Assembly (NCBI RefSeq): GCF_018128905.1
Contig: NZ_CP063808.1
Coordinates: 7,998,001 to 8,062,000, forward strand
Direction of reading: 5' to 3'
Origin: Streptomyces sp. A2-16
GTDB lineage: Bacteria > Actinomycetota > Actinomycetes > Streptomycetales > Streptomycetaceae
DNA length: 64,000 nucleotides
Shown here: positions 1 through 7,604 of the stretch, in pieces
How positions within the stretch are numbered: position 1 is the first letter of the stretch
Layout: each line of letters opens with the position of its first letter
The notes under the pieces: model-generated
Database searches by the model: none
Seen by the model: only the letters and a program-made list of their open reading frames with translations
Told to the model about the DNA's origin: nothing
Translations under genes and position numbers: made by a program

Positions 1-1005
1 GTCGAGCTGGCCAAGGAGGCGCACGTCGGCTTCAGCGAGATCTTCCACGAGTCGCACCGGCGCACCCTGAGCGCGGCCAACAACCTCGCGCTGGCCCTGC
101 GGATGGTCGGCAACTACGCGGAGGCGCGCGGCATCGACCAGGACACGCTCGACCGGCGCATGGCCGTCCTCGGCCCCGACCACCCCTACACGCTGGCGTC
201 GGCCGAGCGCCTCGGCCGTGACCTCCGGGAGGTCGGCCGGTACGCGGAGTCGGTGTCGATCCTGTCGCGCACGTACGCGGCCCACAAACGGATCCTGACC
301 GTGGAGTTCCCCGGCACCCTGCGCTGCGCCAAGTCGTTGGCGGTGTCGCTGCGCCGCAACGGCCAGCTGGAGGACGCCCGGCGGCTGACCGAGGCGACCC
401 GCAAGCGGTACAAGGACCAGTACTCGGCCGCCACGCCCGACTCGCTGGCCTGTGACCTGAACCTGGCGGCGGACCTGTTCGCGGCCGACGAACGGGACCG
501 GGCCCGCGAGGTGGCCAGGGAGGTGCTCGCCGAGTACATGAAGGTGCCGGGCGAGGCCCACCCGTACACCCAGGCGGCCCTGAACAACCTGGGGATCTTC
601 CACTGGGGCTGCGGGGACCTGGACGAGGCGGAGGCGGTGTTCCTGAAGGTGCTGCCCCGGATGGCGGAGGTGCTGGGCGTGCACCATCCGCACGCCGTGT
701 TCTGCAGCGTGAACTACGCCAACGTCCTCTACGACCAGGGCCGTTTCGAGGAGGCGCGGGAGCGCGACGAGGCGGCGCTGCCGGTGCTGCGCGAGGCCCT
801 CGGCGGCCACCACCCCGAGACGCTCGCCGTGGTCACCAACCTGGGGCTCAGCCTGCGGGCCCTGGGCCGGGACGGCGAGGCCCGTGCGCTGCGCGACGAG
901 GCGATGGCGGAACTGCGCCTGCTGCTCGGGGAGGACAACGGCATCACCCTCCTGGCCAGCCGCGAGCGACGGATCTACCGGGACCTGGAGCCCCTGTCCG
1001 TGTGA
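1..1005 (+). CDS. Tetratricopeptide repeat protein, FxSxx-COOH system type (3' end only)
   Basis: The frame is open from the first base, so the 334 residues seen are the C-terminal part of a longer protein. They form repeated helical pairs of about 42 residues with the kinesin-light-chain signature, for example GPDHPYTLASAERLG, GEAHPYTQAALNNLG and GHHPETLAVVTNLGLSLRALG. The end, around RRIYRDLEPLSV, resembles the tail of the large actinobacterial TPR proteins of FxSxx-COOH systems, which accompany radical-SAM maturases and small FxSxx-COOH peptides. TPR folds bind proteins, so a scaffold role is likely. The N-terminal domains lie outside the window, so the family assignment is inference and it could be another NB-ARC/TPR protein. 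It converges on the hydrolase downstream. Confidence 0.7.
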   Translation, partial: VELAKEAHVGFSEIFHESHRRTLSAANNLALALRMVGNYAEARGIDQDTLDRRMAVLGPDHPYTLASAERLGRDLREVGRYAESVSILSRTYAAHKRILTVEFPGTLRCAKSLAVSLRRNGQLEDARRLTEATRKRYKDQYSAATPDSLACDLNLAADLFAADERDRAREVAREVLAEYMKVPGEAHPYTQAALNNLGIFHWGCGDLDEAEAVFLKVLPRMAEVLGVHHPHAVFCSVNYANVLYDQGRFEEARERDEAALPVLREALGGHHPETLAVVTNLGLSLRALGRDGEARALRDEAMAELRLLLGEDNGITLLASRERRIYRDLEPLSV

Positions 1006-1117
1006 CCCCGCACAGTCCGGCGCCGCCGACCTTGGCGGCGCCGCCTGTCGGTACGCCTGCCTGCGGCGCGCCGGTGGGCGGATTCACGGCCGCACCGGTG
1101 CGTGCCCTCGCGGGCGC

Positions 1118-1226
1118 GTGACGGGAGGGCCGCGTGATGGGTGGGCCGCGTGATGGGTGGGCGCGTGACGGGAGGGCCACGTGATGGGTGGGCCGCGTGA
1201 CGGGTGGGCGCGTGACGGGAGGGCGC
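1118..1226. repeat. Tandem repeat, seven 15-16 bp units
   Basis: Seven head-to-tail copies follow the pattern GTGAYGGGWGGGCCGC, with one-base length changes. They start at 1118, 1134, 1150, 1165, 1181, 1197 and 1212. The array lies between the ends of two convergent genes. I see no coding frame that makes use of it. Confidence 0.85.
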
Positions 1227-1301
1227 GTGGCCGCGCGGACCCGCCCGGCCTGGAAACCACCCGCACGGCACCGCGCCCCCGCGGGGCGACCCGCCCGGCC
1301 C

Positions 1302-2180
1302 TCAACCCGCTCGCGCGTCGGCGAGCAGCCAGTCCAGTACGGCGGGCAGGGCGCGCAGTGCGGCGAAGTGGGCCGAGGTGGGTTCCAGGACGGCCGTGGC
1401 GCGCGGGATGCGCTCGGCGAGCCAGGAGGCGTGCGAGGCCGGGGAGAACACGTCGTCCTTGCCGTGCCACAGCAGCACCGGCACCTTGATCCGCGCCGGG
1501 TCGAACCCCCAGGACGCGGTGAGGGCGAGGGCGTCGTCGATCCAGCCGTACGGTGAAGTGCGCAGCGCCTCACGGTAGTTGCGCAGCAGCATCGAGCGGA
1601 TGGTGTTGTCGGAGACGATCAGCCGGTCGTCGGCGGTGAGATCCTCGCGCAGCTCCTCCAGCAGGCGGGCGGGATCGCTGCGGATGGCGGCAGAGCGCGG
1701 GATGATCACGGCGGCGAACCGCTCGGGGTCGGTGGCGGCCGTGCTCAGGGCGGCGACGTTGGACGGCGCCATGCCCGCGTACCAGTCCAGGCCCTCGGCG
1801 TCGCGCGGCGCCCAGCCCACCAGCGCCGCCGCCCTGGTGACCCGGTCGGGCAGCAGCGCGGCGCAGGCGAGGGCATGCGGGGCTCCGGCGGAACGGCCGG
1901 CCACCGCGAACCGGTCCACTTCGAGCGCGTCGGCCACATCGGCGACGTCCTGGGCCACGTCGGCCACCCGGCGGCGCGGCATCCGGTCCGAACCGCCGTA
2001 TCCCGGCCGGTCGTAGCTGATCAGCCGGGCACCGCGCTGGTGGAGGAACATCGAGCGGGGTTTGGGGCCCACCCGGCTGCCCGGCATGCCGTGCAGGAGG
2101 AACACGGGGCGTCCGTGCGGATCCCCCGAGACCTCCACCCGTAACCGTCGTCCGTCCGCCGTGCGCACATGGTCGGGCAC
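1302..2180 (-). CDS. Alpha/beta hydrolase
   Basis: This is a 292-residue cytoplasmic hydrolase of the alpha/beta fold. The oxyanion-hole motif HGMPGS is near residue 25, and the nucleophile elbow GRSAG comes after the second strand. The acid is probably the Asp of GKDDVF and the catalytic His lies in TSAHFAAL near the C-terminus. I chose the GTG start at 2180 because GGGGGGAG lies about 8 bases upstream. Longer in-frame starts would run back over the neighbouring regulator gene. The substrate cannot be told; the family includes esterases, epoxide hydrolases and haloperoxidase-like enzymes. It may follow the regulator at 2350-3288 in one transcript, with a 169-base gap. Confidence 0.85.
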   Translation of the reverse strand: MPDHVRTADGRRLRVEVSGDPHGRPVFLLHGMPGSRVGPKPRSMFLHQRGARLISYDRPGYGGSDRMPRRRVADVAQDVADVADALEVDRFAVAGRSAGAPHALACAALLPDRVTRAAALVGWAPRDAEGLDWYAGMAPSNVAALSTAATDPERFAAVIIPRSAAIRSDPARLLEELREDLTADDRLIVSDNTIRSMLLRNYREALRTSPYGWIDDALALTASWGFDPARIKVPVLLWHGKDDVFSPASHASWLAERIPRATAVLEPTSAHFAALRALPAVLDWLLADARAG

Positions 2181-2349
2181 CGCCGCGCTCCCCCCACCCG
2201 AGGCCTTGACCGGGCCACGCTGCTCCGAACCCTGCCCACACGGGGACACGGCGAAACGAATTCGCAGGTCAAACGGCGATCGGGGCCGGGGAAAGCGGCG
2301 CAGTTCGGCCACTGGGGCGAGCTCGCGCCGTGTGTGCGCGTGACGGCCG

Positions 2350-3288
2350 TCAGAGGGCGAACCAGAAGCGGACGGTGGTGCCGTCCGGCCCCGTGTGCAC
2401 CCGTACGAGATCGGCGACGAGGTTGACGATGAGCAGGCCGCGACCGCCGTACTGGTCCCGGGTGGGCGGCCGGCGCCCGGCCAGCAGGTCGGTGAGGTGA
2501 CCCCGGTCGCGGACCTCGCACACCACGTACCCGTCCTCGGCCCACACCCGGAGAAGTCCCGAACCACCTCCGTGCACCACGCTGTTGGTGGTCAGCTCGG
2601 CGACGGCCAGCGCCAGGTCGTCGAGCCGGGGCCGCACGAGTCCGAACCGCTCGGCCGCGTCGGAGGCGAAGTGCCGGATCTCGCCGAGCACATCGGCGAC
2701 GAAGGCGTGGGCCGGCACGTCCGGGGCGGGCGGCAGCGGGGCGTTGTAGCGGGCGTGCACGCCCTCGAAGTCGTACCGCGGGCTCTCCTCCTCACGCCCG
2801 GAGCCGGCGTCGACGACCACGGGGTGGGTGGCGTAGGCGTCGGCGACGACCTGAGGGTCGAGGCGGCGAGTGTCGTACGGGCACAGGATGGTGACCTCGC
2901 GGCCCTGGAAGGCGGCGTTGATCAGCGCCTCGTGCTGGACGCAGGCGGGGTACTCGGTCGCCGAGCGGCCGGCCCAGATCGGTTCGCCGACGATGCTCAC
3001 CCGGGTGCCGGACGGCTGGGCGTCGGCGAAGGCGCGCAGCACTCCCGGGATGATCCGGCCGGGGTTGCGCCCGGCCTCCCGCATGTCGAGGAACCGTACG
3101 GCCTCCCCGGCGCCGATCTCCGCCTTCAGCAGCCCCAGTCTCTCGGCGGGCACGGCCACGGCCACGGGCTCGCCCGCGGCGAGCGCCTTGCGGACGAACG
3201 GCACCACTCCGGCCAGGTACTCCTGCTCGTCGCGGTAGAACAGCGCGGGATGCACGAACGGCTCCGCGGGTCCGGTCACGGCGTTCAC
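2350..3288 (-). CDS. MEDS domain / HATPase anti-sigma regulatory protein (RsbA-like)
   Basis: The 312-residue protein has two domains. The N-terminal half (FVHPALFYRDEQEYL onward, ending near CPYDTRRLD) is a MEDS domain, a sensor module linked to methanogen and streptomycete signalling. The C-terminal 130 residues carry an HATPase_c_2 fold with the N-box LALAVAELTTNSVVHGGG and the G-box YGGRGLLIVN, as in RsbW-type anti-sigma kinases. Such proteins are expected to bind an alternative sigma factor or an anti-sigma antagonist. The STAS-ANTAR gene on the other strand (3599) is a plausible partner. The start is uncertain: GTG at 3366 also has a good GGAG site and would add 26 low-complexity residues. 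Confidence 0.85.
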   Translation of the reverse strand: MNAVTGPAEPFVHPALFYRDEQEYLAGVVPFVRKALAAGEPVAVAVPAERLGLLKAEIGAGEAVRFLDMREAGRNPGRIIPGVLRAFADAQPSGTRVSIVGEPIWAGRSATEYPACVQHEALINAAFQGREVTILCPYDTRRLDPQVVADAYATHPVVVDAGSGREEESPRYDFEGVHARYNAPLPPAPDVPAHAFVADVLGEIRHFASDAAERFGLVRPRLDDLALAVAELTTNSVVHGGGSGLLRVWAEDGYVVCEVRDRGHLTDLLAGRRPPTRDQYGGRGLLIVNLVADLVRVHTGPDGTTVRFWFAL

Positions 3289-3598
3289 AGCGGCGTCACC
3301 ACGTGCCCGCCCGCCGGAGGCCCGCGCCCCGGCGCCTCGTACCGGATCTCCCCACCGATTCCCCACCTGCTTCTCCGCTGAACGGACACTCTCCCTACCG
3401 ATACGTCTCCCCTCCCGAAACGTCTCCTGTCAAGACCTGTACGAGACCGCGCTTACCCCCGGAGCGCGCCCGGCATTCCCCTGCGGGCCGGGTGTACTCC
3501 CCGACGGGCGGGGCAGGTGGATCCCGGCACCGTCGGATCCCGCACCGCCACACCCACGGAAGGGAGCGGAATCCGGCGGCAATCGGTGACTCAACGTC

Positions 3599-4300
3599 GT
3601 GACGACTGTGGGGAGCAGCGAGACGGACATGAGCTCAGCGACACACACCTCGCTCGCAGGGCGACTGAACACCCTGACCATCGACGGCACCGTGGAGGGG
3701 GGCAGGGCCGTCCTCGTACCCCGAGGCGACCTGATCCACGGCTGTGCGGACACCCTGGCCAGAACCCTGGCCCGGCTGCCGGACGACACCGTCGAGGTCC
3801 ATCTGGACATGTCCGCCGTCGCCTTCATGGACACGACGGGGCTGCAGTTCCTGGAGGTCCTCGACACCTACGGCCGCCGCCGGCGCGCACGGGTGACGGC
3901 GACCGGCTGGGGCGAACAGCCGCAATGCGTACTGGAGATGGCCGGTCTCGATCCCGACGATCCGCTGCACGGCCCCGGGACGCTCCGTGAGCCGGTGCCC
4001 ACCGTGGTGATCCTGGAGCGTGCCCAGCAGCTGGACCTGCTGCGCACGGAGGTCGAACAGCTCCGGGAGGCGATCCTCACCCGGCCGGTCATCGACCAGG
4101 CGCGCGGGGTCCTGATGGCCACCCACGCCTGCTCCCCGGACCAGGCGTGGAACGTGCTGCGGGAGGCCTCCCAGCTCTCCAACACCAAGCTGCGCAAGGT
4201 CGCCGCGGTGGTCACGGCCGGTGCCGGGGGCGATGGGCCGCTGCCCCCGCCGAAACTGCGCGAGGCGCTGCGGACGGCGATAGACCGTTGTCTGAACTGA
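3599..4300 (+). CDS. STAS domain - ANTAR domain regulator
   Basis: This 233-residue protein joins two signalling domains. Residues about 25-135 form a STAS (anti-sigma antagonist) domain, with the phosphorylatable-serine region represented by SAVAFMDTTGLQFL. Residues about 140-205 form an ANTAR domain (LRTEVEQLREAILTRPVIDQARGVLMATHACSPDQAWNVL in outline), which in other proteins binds two-hexaloop RNA and acts as an antiterminator. The likely role is coupling anti-sigma signalling to RNA binding. It is divergent from the MEDS/HATPase gene, which suggests a functional pair. GTG at 3599 and ATG at 3629 are both possible starts; neither has a strong ribosome site. Confidence 0.85.
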   Translation: MTTVGSSETDMSSATHTSLAGRLNTLTIDGTVEGGRAVLVPRGDLIHGCADTLARTLARLPDDTVEVHLDMSAVAFMDTTGLQFLEVLDTYGRRRRARVTATGWGEQPQCVLEMAGLDPDDPLHGPGTLREPVPTVVILERAQQLDLLRTEVEQLREAILTRPVIDQARGVLMATHACSPDQAWNVLREASQLSNTKLRKVAAVVTAGAGGDGPLPPPKLREALRTAIDRCLN

Positions 4301-4362
4301 ACTGAACTGAACTGAGCTGAACCGACCTGAACCGGCCTGAACCGGCCTGAACCGGCCTGATC
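4292..4362. repeat. Tandem CTGAAC-rich repeat at the end of the STAS-ANTAR gene
   Basis: The array begins in the last sense codons of the STAS-ANTAR gene and includes its TGA stop. It starts as 5-base units (TGAAC) and becomes 10-base units (CGGCCTGAAC). The units pair poorly with one another, so it is not a simple hairpin terminator. Confidence 0.8.
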
Positions 4363-4389
4363 CGAAAGTCGGTTGCGGGGGTCCTCCCC

Positions 4390-4500
4390 TCAGTACGGCA
4401 GGAGTCGTCCCGACGGTGTCCTGCGGTCGATCTCGGGCTGGCGGGTGTCACGGGAGGACGAGGGCCGACGGCTGACGCGAACGCGGATCTGGCGGTTCAT
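4390..4500 (-). CDS. Possible small basic protein, 36 residues
   Basis: A short frame starting MNRQIRVRVSRRPSSS and ending RRTPSGRLLPY is preceded by GAGGAGGGCGCC directly before the ATG at 4500. That is one of the best ribosome sites in this part of the window. The product would be rich in Arg and Ser, with no membrane segment. I do not recognise it. The only support is the ribosome site and third-position GC. It lies in the 570-base gap between the STAS-ANTAR gene and the gene at 4873, which otherwise holds only repeats. Confidence 0.3.
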   Translation of the reverse strand: MNRQIRVRVSRRPSSSRDTRQPEIDRRTPSGRLLPY

Positions 4501-4793
4501 GGCGCCCTCCTCGGGCCTGGATTGCTGTTCCCCGACACGAACCAGCCTCGCCCTCGAGACCCGCCCGCACATCATGCCCACGAAGGCACCTGTCCTGCCT
4601 CCCCGGGACGACCGCACCGCCTGCCGCTACTCCCGGGGGAGGAGAACTACCCCCGAGAAGACCCGATCAAGCCTTGCCCGACGGACGCACAGGAACACCG
4701 GACCGCGCGCAGGCGCACACTGGAGGGGCACGGCGGCCGGGGCCGGGTCCCCGCGGTCGCCCAGCGGCAGCACCGACCGGCCCGGTGGCCGGG

Positions 4794-4862
4794 GACGCCA
4801 CGGACATCACGGCCGCCGCGGACGCCACGGACGCCACGGACGCCACGGACGCCACGGACGCC
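4794..4862. repeat. 9-bp tandem repeat GACGCCACG upstream of the gene at 4873
   Basis: Four perfect contiguous GACGCCACG units run from 4821 to 4856. A partial copy follows, and a separate copy starts at 4794. The array ends directly at the AGGAGGGG ribosome site of the gene at 4873, so copy number would change the untranslated leader but not the protein. Confidence 0.8.
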
Positions 4863-4872
4863 AGGAGGGGCC

Positions 4873-5529
4873 ATGCGCACAGGCACAGCGCCGGACGCGC
4901 CCGCGCCCCGCGCCGCAGGGCGGCCCGATCTCGCGGGGTGGCTCGATGTCGCGGGGTGGCTCGACGCCGCCCGGCGGCTCGCTGCCGCAAGGGGGCGCGC
5001 TGCCGTACGAGGGCGCGGAACCCGGCTGCGGCTCGGGGTCGTCCGCATGCTCGTCGCCGTGCGGCCGCTCCTGCGGCCCCGTCGGCCGGCCGCCCCCGTC
5101 CGCCCGTCGCGCCCCGACCAGTTGCGGGCGCTCGTCGCGGTCCTGGACGAGGCGGTGGCCGCGCAGACGCCGGCCGACCAGGCGGTGGCCGCGTGCGGTG
5201 AACCCGGTCCGGTGTCGAACGGGACGGCACGGGACTGCGGGCGGCAGAGCATCACGCTGCACCGGCTGCGCACCCGGCTCCAGGACCTCGGGACCACCGA
5301 GCCGGACCTGGTCGCGGCGCAGGCCCGCGCGGCCCGGCTGCTCGCCTACGACCTGTGGATGCTGCGCGCCTCGATGAACCTGACCTGCACCGTCCGCCCC
5401 GTCGACCGCACCGAGGCGGCCCGCCTGCGCCTCAACGGCCTCGGCCGCCCCGCGGACGACCTGCGCCGGCTGCGCGACACCCTGCGCACGGAGCTCCGGG
5501 ACCGGCCCGGCGGCGGGAAGTCCCTCTGA
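4873..5529 (+). CDS. Conserved actinobacterial protein of unknown function, helical
   Basis: The 218-residue protein has an Ala/Arg/Pro-rich first third containing a short internal repeat (AGWLDVAGWLDAARRL). From about residue 90 follow amphipathic helices (PDQLRALVAVLDEAVAAQTPADQAVAAC and LDLGTTEPDLVAAQARAARLLAYDLWMLRAS in outline). No catalytic motif or membrane segment is visible. I chose the ATG at 4873 because AGGAGGGG lies 4 bases before it; earlier in-frame starts would translate the 9-bp repeat array. I do not recognise the family. Expression could be influenced by the repeat-bearing leader. Confidence 0.6.
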   Translation: MRTGTAPDAPAPRAAGRPDLAGWLDVAGWLDAARRLAAARGRAAVRGRGTRLRLGVVRMLVAVRPLLRPRRPAAPVRPSRPDQLRALVAVLDEAVAAQTPADQAVAACGEPGPVSNGTARDCGRQSITLHRLRTRLQDLGTTEPDLVAAQARAARLLAYDLWMLRASMNLTCTVRPVDRTEAARLRLNGLGRPADDLRRLRDTLRTELRDRPGGGKSL

Positions 5530-5658
5530 CGGGAATCATCCCCGTTCAATTTCGGCAATACCCGGTCAAGACTTGCCAATGAACGCTTGTGAGCCTGTGC
5601 GGGTGACGCCGATCATTGGCCGAATTCCGCCTGTCCCGCTCATCCGCAGGAGCCCCTG

Positions 5659-7191
5659 GTGACCGCTGGCCCCCTGATCACCGAGCCGGCCGGCCCGCCG
5701 GCGGCAGCCCAGTCGGAGCGGCAGAAACTGCGCAAGCACTTCGGCCGCTTCGACATCCTGTTCTTCCTGCTGTGCACGATTGTCGGCGTCGACACCATCG
5801 GCACGGTCGCCTCGTCCGGCGCGGAGGCGTTCACCTGGCTCATCGTGCTGGCCCTCGTGTTCTTCGTCCCCTCGGCGCTGCTCACCGCCGAGCTCGGCGC
5901 CGCCTTTCCCGACGAGGGCGGCCCCTACATCTGGACCAGCCGCGCCTTCGGCCGCCTGGCCGGCGCGGTCAACAACTTCCTCTACTGGATCACCAACCCG
6001 GTGTGGCTGGGCGGCACCCTGTCCGTCTCCGCCGTCACCGCGTACACGACCTTCTTCAACGACGGCAAGGACCTGAGCACCCCCGCCTTCTACGTCTTCA
6101 CCCTGCTGTTCGTCTGGATCGGCGTCCTCGCCGCGATCCTCTCCTTCGACGTCGGCAAGTGGATCCCCACCATCGGCGCCTGGAGCCGCTTCCTCCTGCT
6201 CGGCCTGTTCACCGTCACCGTCGTCGTCTACGGCGTCCAGCACGGCCTGCACGGCTTCGGGCTCGGCGACTTCTCCCCGACCTACGCGGGCTTCGTCGGC
6301 CTGGTGCCCGTCCTGATGTTCAACTTCGTCGGCTTCGAACTGCCCAGCACCGCGGGCGACGAGATGACCGACGCGCAGAAGGACGTGCCGTACGCCGTCT
6401 TCCGCAGCGCCGCCCTCTCCGTGCTGCTCTACGCCCTGCCGATCCTCGGCATCCTGCTCGTCCTGCCCGTCAAGGCCATCACCGGCCTCGGCGGTTTCAT
6501 CGACGCGATCCGGCAGGTCTTCACGGTCTACGGCGGCCATGTCGCCGGCGACGGCACCGCCACCCTCAGCGGGGCCGGGAGCGCGCTCGGGGACCTCGCC
6601 GCGATCCTGTTCATCCTCACGGTGCTGTCCTCGGGCGTGACCTGGGTGATGGGCTCCGACCGCGCCCTCGCCGTCTCCGGCTACGACGGCGCGGCCCCCC
6701 GCTTCCTCGGCGTCATATCCAGCCGTTTCGGCACCCCGGTCCGTGTCAACATCCTCAGCGGGCTGGTCTCCACGGTGGTCCTGGTCCTGGCCCACGAGCT
6801 CACCGACGGCAGTGCGGCAAAGCTCTTCGGCGCGGTCCTGGGCTTGGCCGTCTCCACGACCCTGGTCAGCTACCTGGGCATCTTCCCGGCGCTGGCGGTA
6901 CTGCGCCACAAGGCCCCGGAGGTCCCGCGTCCCTACCGGGCTCCGGCGCCCCTGGCCATCAGCATCGTGCTCACCCTGCTCGTCCTGTACGCCTGCGTGC
7001 AGTTGGTCGCGCCGGGCGCCCCCTTCAACTGGTTCAGCTCCTCCTACGCCCCGGACGGCTGGAGCCACGCCGAGCGCGGGAAGTACCTGCTCACGGAGCT
7101 CGTACCGCTCATCGGGTTCATGCTCCTCGGCGTGCTGTTCTGGGCGCTGGGCAGGCCCACCCGCAGGGCGGAGGCGGACGCGGCACGGTGA
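5659..7191 (+). CDS. APC superfamily amino acid permease
   Basis: The 510-residue integral membrane protein shows about twelve hydrophobic segments. The first is ILFFLLCTIVGVDTIGTVASSG, where the unwound helix 1 of APC transporters normally binds the amino-acid backbone. The loop PDEGGPYIWTSRAFG is a common sequence in this family. It should import an amino acid or polyamine with protons; the substrate is not evident. The start is GTG with AGGAGCCCC upstream. It stands alone, and a truncated SDR remnant follows on the other strand. Confidence 0.9.
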   Translation: MTAGPLITEPAGPPAAAQSERQKLRKHFGRFDILFFLLCTIVGVDTIGTVASSGAEAFTWLIVLALVFFVPSALLTAELGAAFPDEGGPYIWTSRAFGRLAGAVNNFLYWITNPVWLGGTLSVSAVTAYTTFFNDGKDLSTPAFYVFTLLFVWIGVLAAILSFDVGKWIPTIGAWSRFLLLGLFTVTVVVYGVQHGLHGFGLGDFSPTYAGFVGLVPVLMFNFVGFELPSTAGDEMTDAQKDVPYAVFRSAALSVLLYALPILGILLVLPVKAITGLGGFIDAIRQVFTVYGGHVAGDGTATLSGAGSALGDLAAILFILTVLSSGVTWVMGSDRALAVSGYDGAAPRFLGVISSRFGTPVRVNILSGLVSTVVLVLAHELTDGSAAKLFGAVLGLAVSTTLVSYLGIFPALAVLRHKAPEVPRPYRAPAPLAISIVLTLLVLYACVQLVAPGAPFNWFSSSYAPDGWSHAERGKYLLTELVPLIGFMLLGVLFWALGRPTRRAEADAAR

Positions 7192-7216
7192 CGGCGTGCT
7201 CGCGACCGGTTCGATG

Positions 7217-7570
7217 TCACCAGGGGACCACGCCGTCGTCCTCGAAGAACGAACCGGTCGGGCCGCCGTCGGGCAGCGTGGCGAGCCGGATCGCCGAGGC
7301 CGCGCCCTGCTCCGGGGTGCGGGATCCGTGGAAGCCGTTGAAGTCGGTCGCGACCAGGCCCGGGCAGGCGGCGTTGATCAGGATGCCCGTACCGGCGAGC
7401 TGCCGGGCGTACTGCACGGTGACGGCGTTGAGGAACGACTTCGACGGCGCGTAGGCCGCCATGACCGGGCCGATCTCGATGTCCGGGTCCGCCTGGCGGG
7501 TCAGGGAGCCGACGGAGCTGGAGACGTTGACGATGCGCGGTGACGCCGAGCGTCGCAGCAGGGCCGTCCT
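7217..7570 (-). pseudogene. SDR oxidoreductase remnant (C-terminal part only)
   Basis: The reverse strand encodes a typical short-chain dehydrogenase C-terminal half. It has RIVNVSSSVGSLTRQ (catalytic Ser region), AAYAPSKSFLNAVTVQYARQL (catalytic YxxxK) and INAACPGLVATDFNGFHG. The ending FFEDDGVVPW is usual for the carbonyl-reductase-like family. The Rossmann GxxxGIG half is absent: homology stops near 7570, just before the end of the MFS gene at 7605. About 118 of an expected 230-250 residues remain, so I call it a truncated relic. The break may mark an old deletion or insertion that brought in the MFS-AraC pair. Confidence 0.75.
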
Positions 7571-7604
7571 TCCCTGAGCCCACCGGCTCGTCCCCGGCCG
7601 TTTC

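Noticed and set aside
5566..7068. A 500-residue reverse frame across the amino-acid permease gene
   Set aside because: It is the antisense shadow of a clear membrane transporter. The translation is Gly/Asp/Glu/Arg-rich with no domain and no ribosome site.
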